Assembly (NCBI GenBank): GCA_946544695.1 | Contig: CAMNMO010000237.1 | Coordinates: 1-5,042 of the forward strand | Reading direction: 5' to 3' | DNA from: an uncultured Ruminococcus sp. | GTDB taxonomy: Bacteria > Bacillota > Clostridia > Oscillospirales > Ruminococcaceae | DNA length: 5,042 bases | Shown: one piece after another, positions 4,357 through 5,042 of the stretch | Layout of the letters: each line of letters starts with the position of its first letter | Position numbering within the stretch: position 1 is the first letter of the stretch | Position numbers and translations under genes: made by a program | The notes under the pieces: model-generated | What the model was told of the DNA's origin: nothing | The model's input: the letters and a program-made list of their open reading frames with translations, nothing else | Databases searched by the model: none

Positions 4357-4519
4357 ATATCACTTCCCTGTTCTTGTGCTTTACCTTGCGGGTGTAAGCC
4401 TTGCCGTTCGGGACCACCCTTGTGCATGGGTCAGTCCCCCAGAGATTGCGCCTTTTTGCATCTACTGAGCGGCGCTGCTTTTTACTCATTTTCTCATAAG
4501 GTATGAATCTTTCTGCCAT
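4355..4519 (-). CDS. Small basic protein (54 aa) downstream of rtcB, function unknown
   Basis: The frame runs from ATG at 4519-4517 to TAA at 4357-4355. A ribosome site AGGAG overlaps the TAG stop of rtcB and lies 6 nt before the ATG. Only 9 nt separate the two genes, so translation is probably coupled. The protein begins MAERFIPYEKMSKKQRR and continues with AKRRNLWGTDP (21-31) and TRVVPNGKAY (33-42). Sixteen of 54 residues are Lys or Arg. It has no signal peptide or membrane segment. I do not recognise a family with certainty; the YEKMSKKQRR start and the WG-P-TR-PN-KAY pattern look like a conserved motif rather than random translation. The high charge fits RNA or ribosome binding, which is inference. 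Position, ribosome site and an end right at a terminator support a real gene. Confidence 0.72.
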   Translation of the reverse strand: MAERFIPYEKMSKKQRRSVDAKRRNLWGTDPCTRVVPNGKAYTRKVKHKNREVI

Positions 4520-4528
4520 AGCTGTCTC

Positions 4529-5042
4529 CTATCTCATGCGGGTGCGTCCGTGTTCCTCCGCCTCGCCTGCCTTGAAGTTGTATATGGGCTTGATGTTCTC
4601 CTCGACAGTGCAGGTATCTCCGATATTATCAACGATATCCTCTAAGCGCTTGTAAGCCATAGGCGATTCGTCCAGTGTTGCAGAGCTTACAGAAGTGCTG
4701 TATATGCCCTTCATCTCCTTCTTGAACTCGGTGAGGGTCAGCTGTGCCTTAGCTGCCGAACGGGAAAGTATCCTGCCCGCACCGTGGGGTGCGGAACAGT
4801 TCCAGTCCGGATTGCCCTTGCCTGTGCAGATAAGGCTGCCGTCACGCATGTTTATGGGGATAAGCAGCACTTCGCCCGCCTGTGCCGAAACTGCACCCTT
4901 ACGAAGTATCATTTTATCGGTGTCGATATAGTTGTGAATGGTGGTGAACTGCTCCCTGACGTGCAGGCTCATGCCGTCGATTATCTCGTCCATCATCGCC
5001 TGACGGTTGAGCATTGCAAACTGCTGCACTATCTTCATATCG
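4529..5042 (-). CDS. rtcB: RtcB family RNA ligase, C-terminal part (5' end beyond the window)
   Basis: RtcB joins RNA ends bearing 2',3'-cyclic phosphate or 3'-phosphate to a 5'-OH, using GTP and manganese, in tRNA or RNA repair. About 170 C-terminal residues are visible; the family has about 400. The frame stays open to the window edge (the codon before the first Met, 5041-5039, is Asp), so the Met at 5038 is internal, not the start. Landmarks are numbered from that Met. HN at 35-36 is a likely metal-ligand site. LRKGAVSAQAGE (45-56) and IPINMRDGSLICTGKGN (60-76) follow. SAPHGAGRILSRSAAK (82-97) contains H85, the expected guanylated histidine. LDESPMAYKRLEDI (122-135) and IKPIYNFKAGE close the domain. 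No defect is seen. PrfH, a frequent partner of some RtcB proteins, is not downstream; instead there is the small basic gene. Confidence 0.94.
   Translation of the reverse strand, partial: DMKIVQQFAMLNRQAMMDEIIDGMSLHVREQFTTIHNYIDTDKMILRKGAVSAQAGEVLLIPINMRDGSLICTGKGNPDWNCSAPHGAGRILSRSAAKAQLTLTEFKKEMKGIYSTSVSSATLDESPMAYKRLEDIVDNIGDTCTVEENIKPIYNFKAGEAEEHGRTRMR

Noticed and set aside
4172..4468. Plus-strand open frame of 98 codons overlapping the GNAT gene end and the rtcB side.
   Set aside because: It overlaps a clear GNAT frame, runs through a terminator and has no ribosome site.
4529..5038. The Met at 5038 as the true start of a short 169-residue RtcB.
   Set aside because: The frame is open to the window edge, the sequence around this Met fits the interior of RtcB, and the catalytic N-terminal half would be missing.

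Overview
The window looks like a chromosomal segment of a cellulolytic Ruminococcus (R. albus / R. flavefaciens type, Firmicutes, Clostridia). The main evidence is a secreted protein ending in a ruminococcal-style dockerin. The moderate G+C, strong TTGACA/TATAAT promoters, GGAGG ribosome sites, a ThiT-type thiamine transporter behind a TPP riboswitch, and tRNA genes without encoded CCA also fit. The genus is an inference; no 16S rRNA or other marker is present.

Layout, left to right. Bases 1-57 are the right-hand end of a short repeat, cut by the window edge. A strong promoter (77-105) and a leader of about 110 nt follow, then a DUF445 membrane protein gene (224-1114) with a clean terminator. 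The 381-bp gap before the next gene (1115-1495) holds that terminator, a complete copy of the same repeat (about 1195-1334) and another strong promoter. The complete repeat is built like a MITE: 15-16 bp perfect terminal inverted repeats, a 9-10 bp flanking direct repeat, and an internal 16-bp perfect hairpin. It appears to have split an older palindrome. The gene at 1496-2665 encodes an exported dockerin protein with no recognised catalytic domain.

Next comes a perfect-consensus promoter and two identical tRNA-Thr(GGT) genes 144 bp apart, each followed by a hairpin. A TPP riboswitch with its own terminator then precedes thiT, the thiamine-binding S-component of an ECF transporter. A terminator hairpin follows thiT, and its loop is also the -10 box of the promoter for a GNAT acetyltransferase gene (3847-4314).

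The right end is on the minus strand. It holds the C-terminal part of an RtcB RNA ligase gene, running off the window edge, and a previously easy-to-miss 54-residue very basic protein gene (4355-4519). The small gene starts 9 nt after the rtcB stop, with its ribosome site overlapping that stop codon. It converges on the GNAT gene at a shared 16-bp-stem terminator.

The genes are mostly independent units, each with its own promoter or terminator. The only clear functional pairings are riboswitch with thiT and rtcB with the small basic protein. The points most worth pursuing are the MITE, with its identical 19-nt spacing to two promoters; the promoter built into a terminator; and the RtcB-coupled microprotein.
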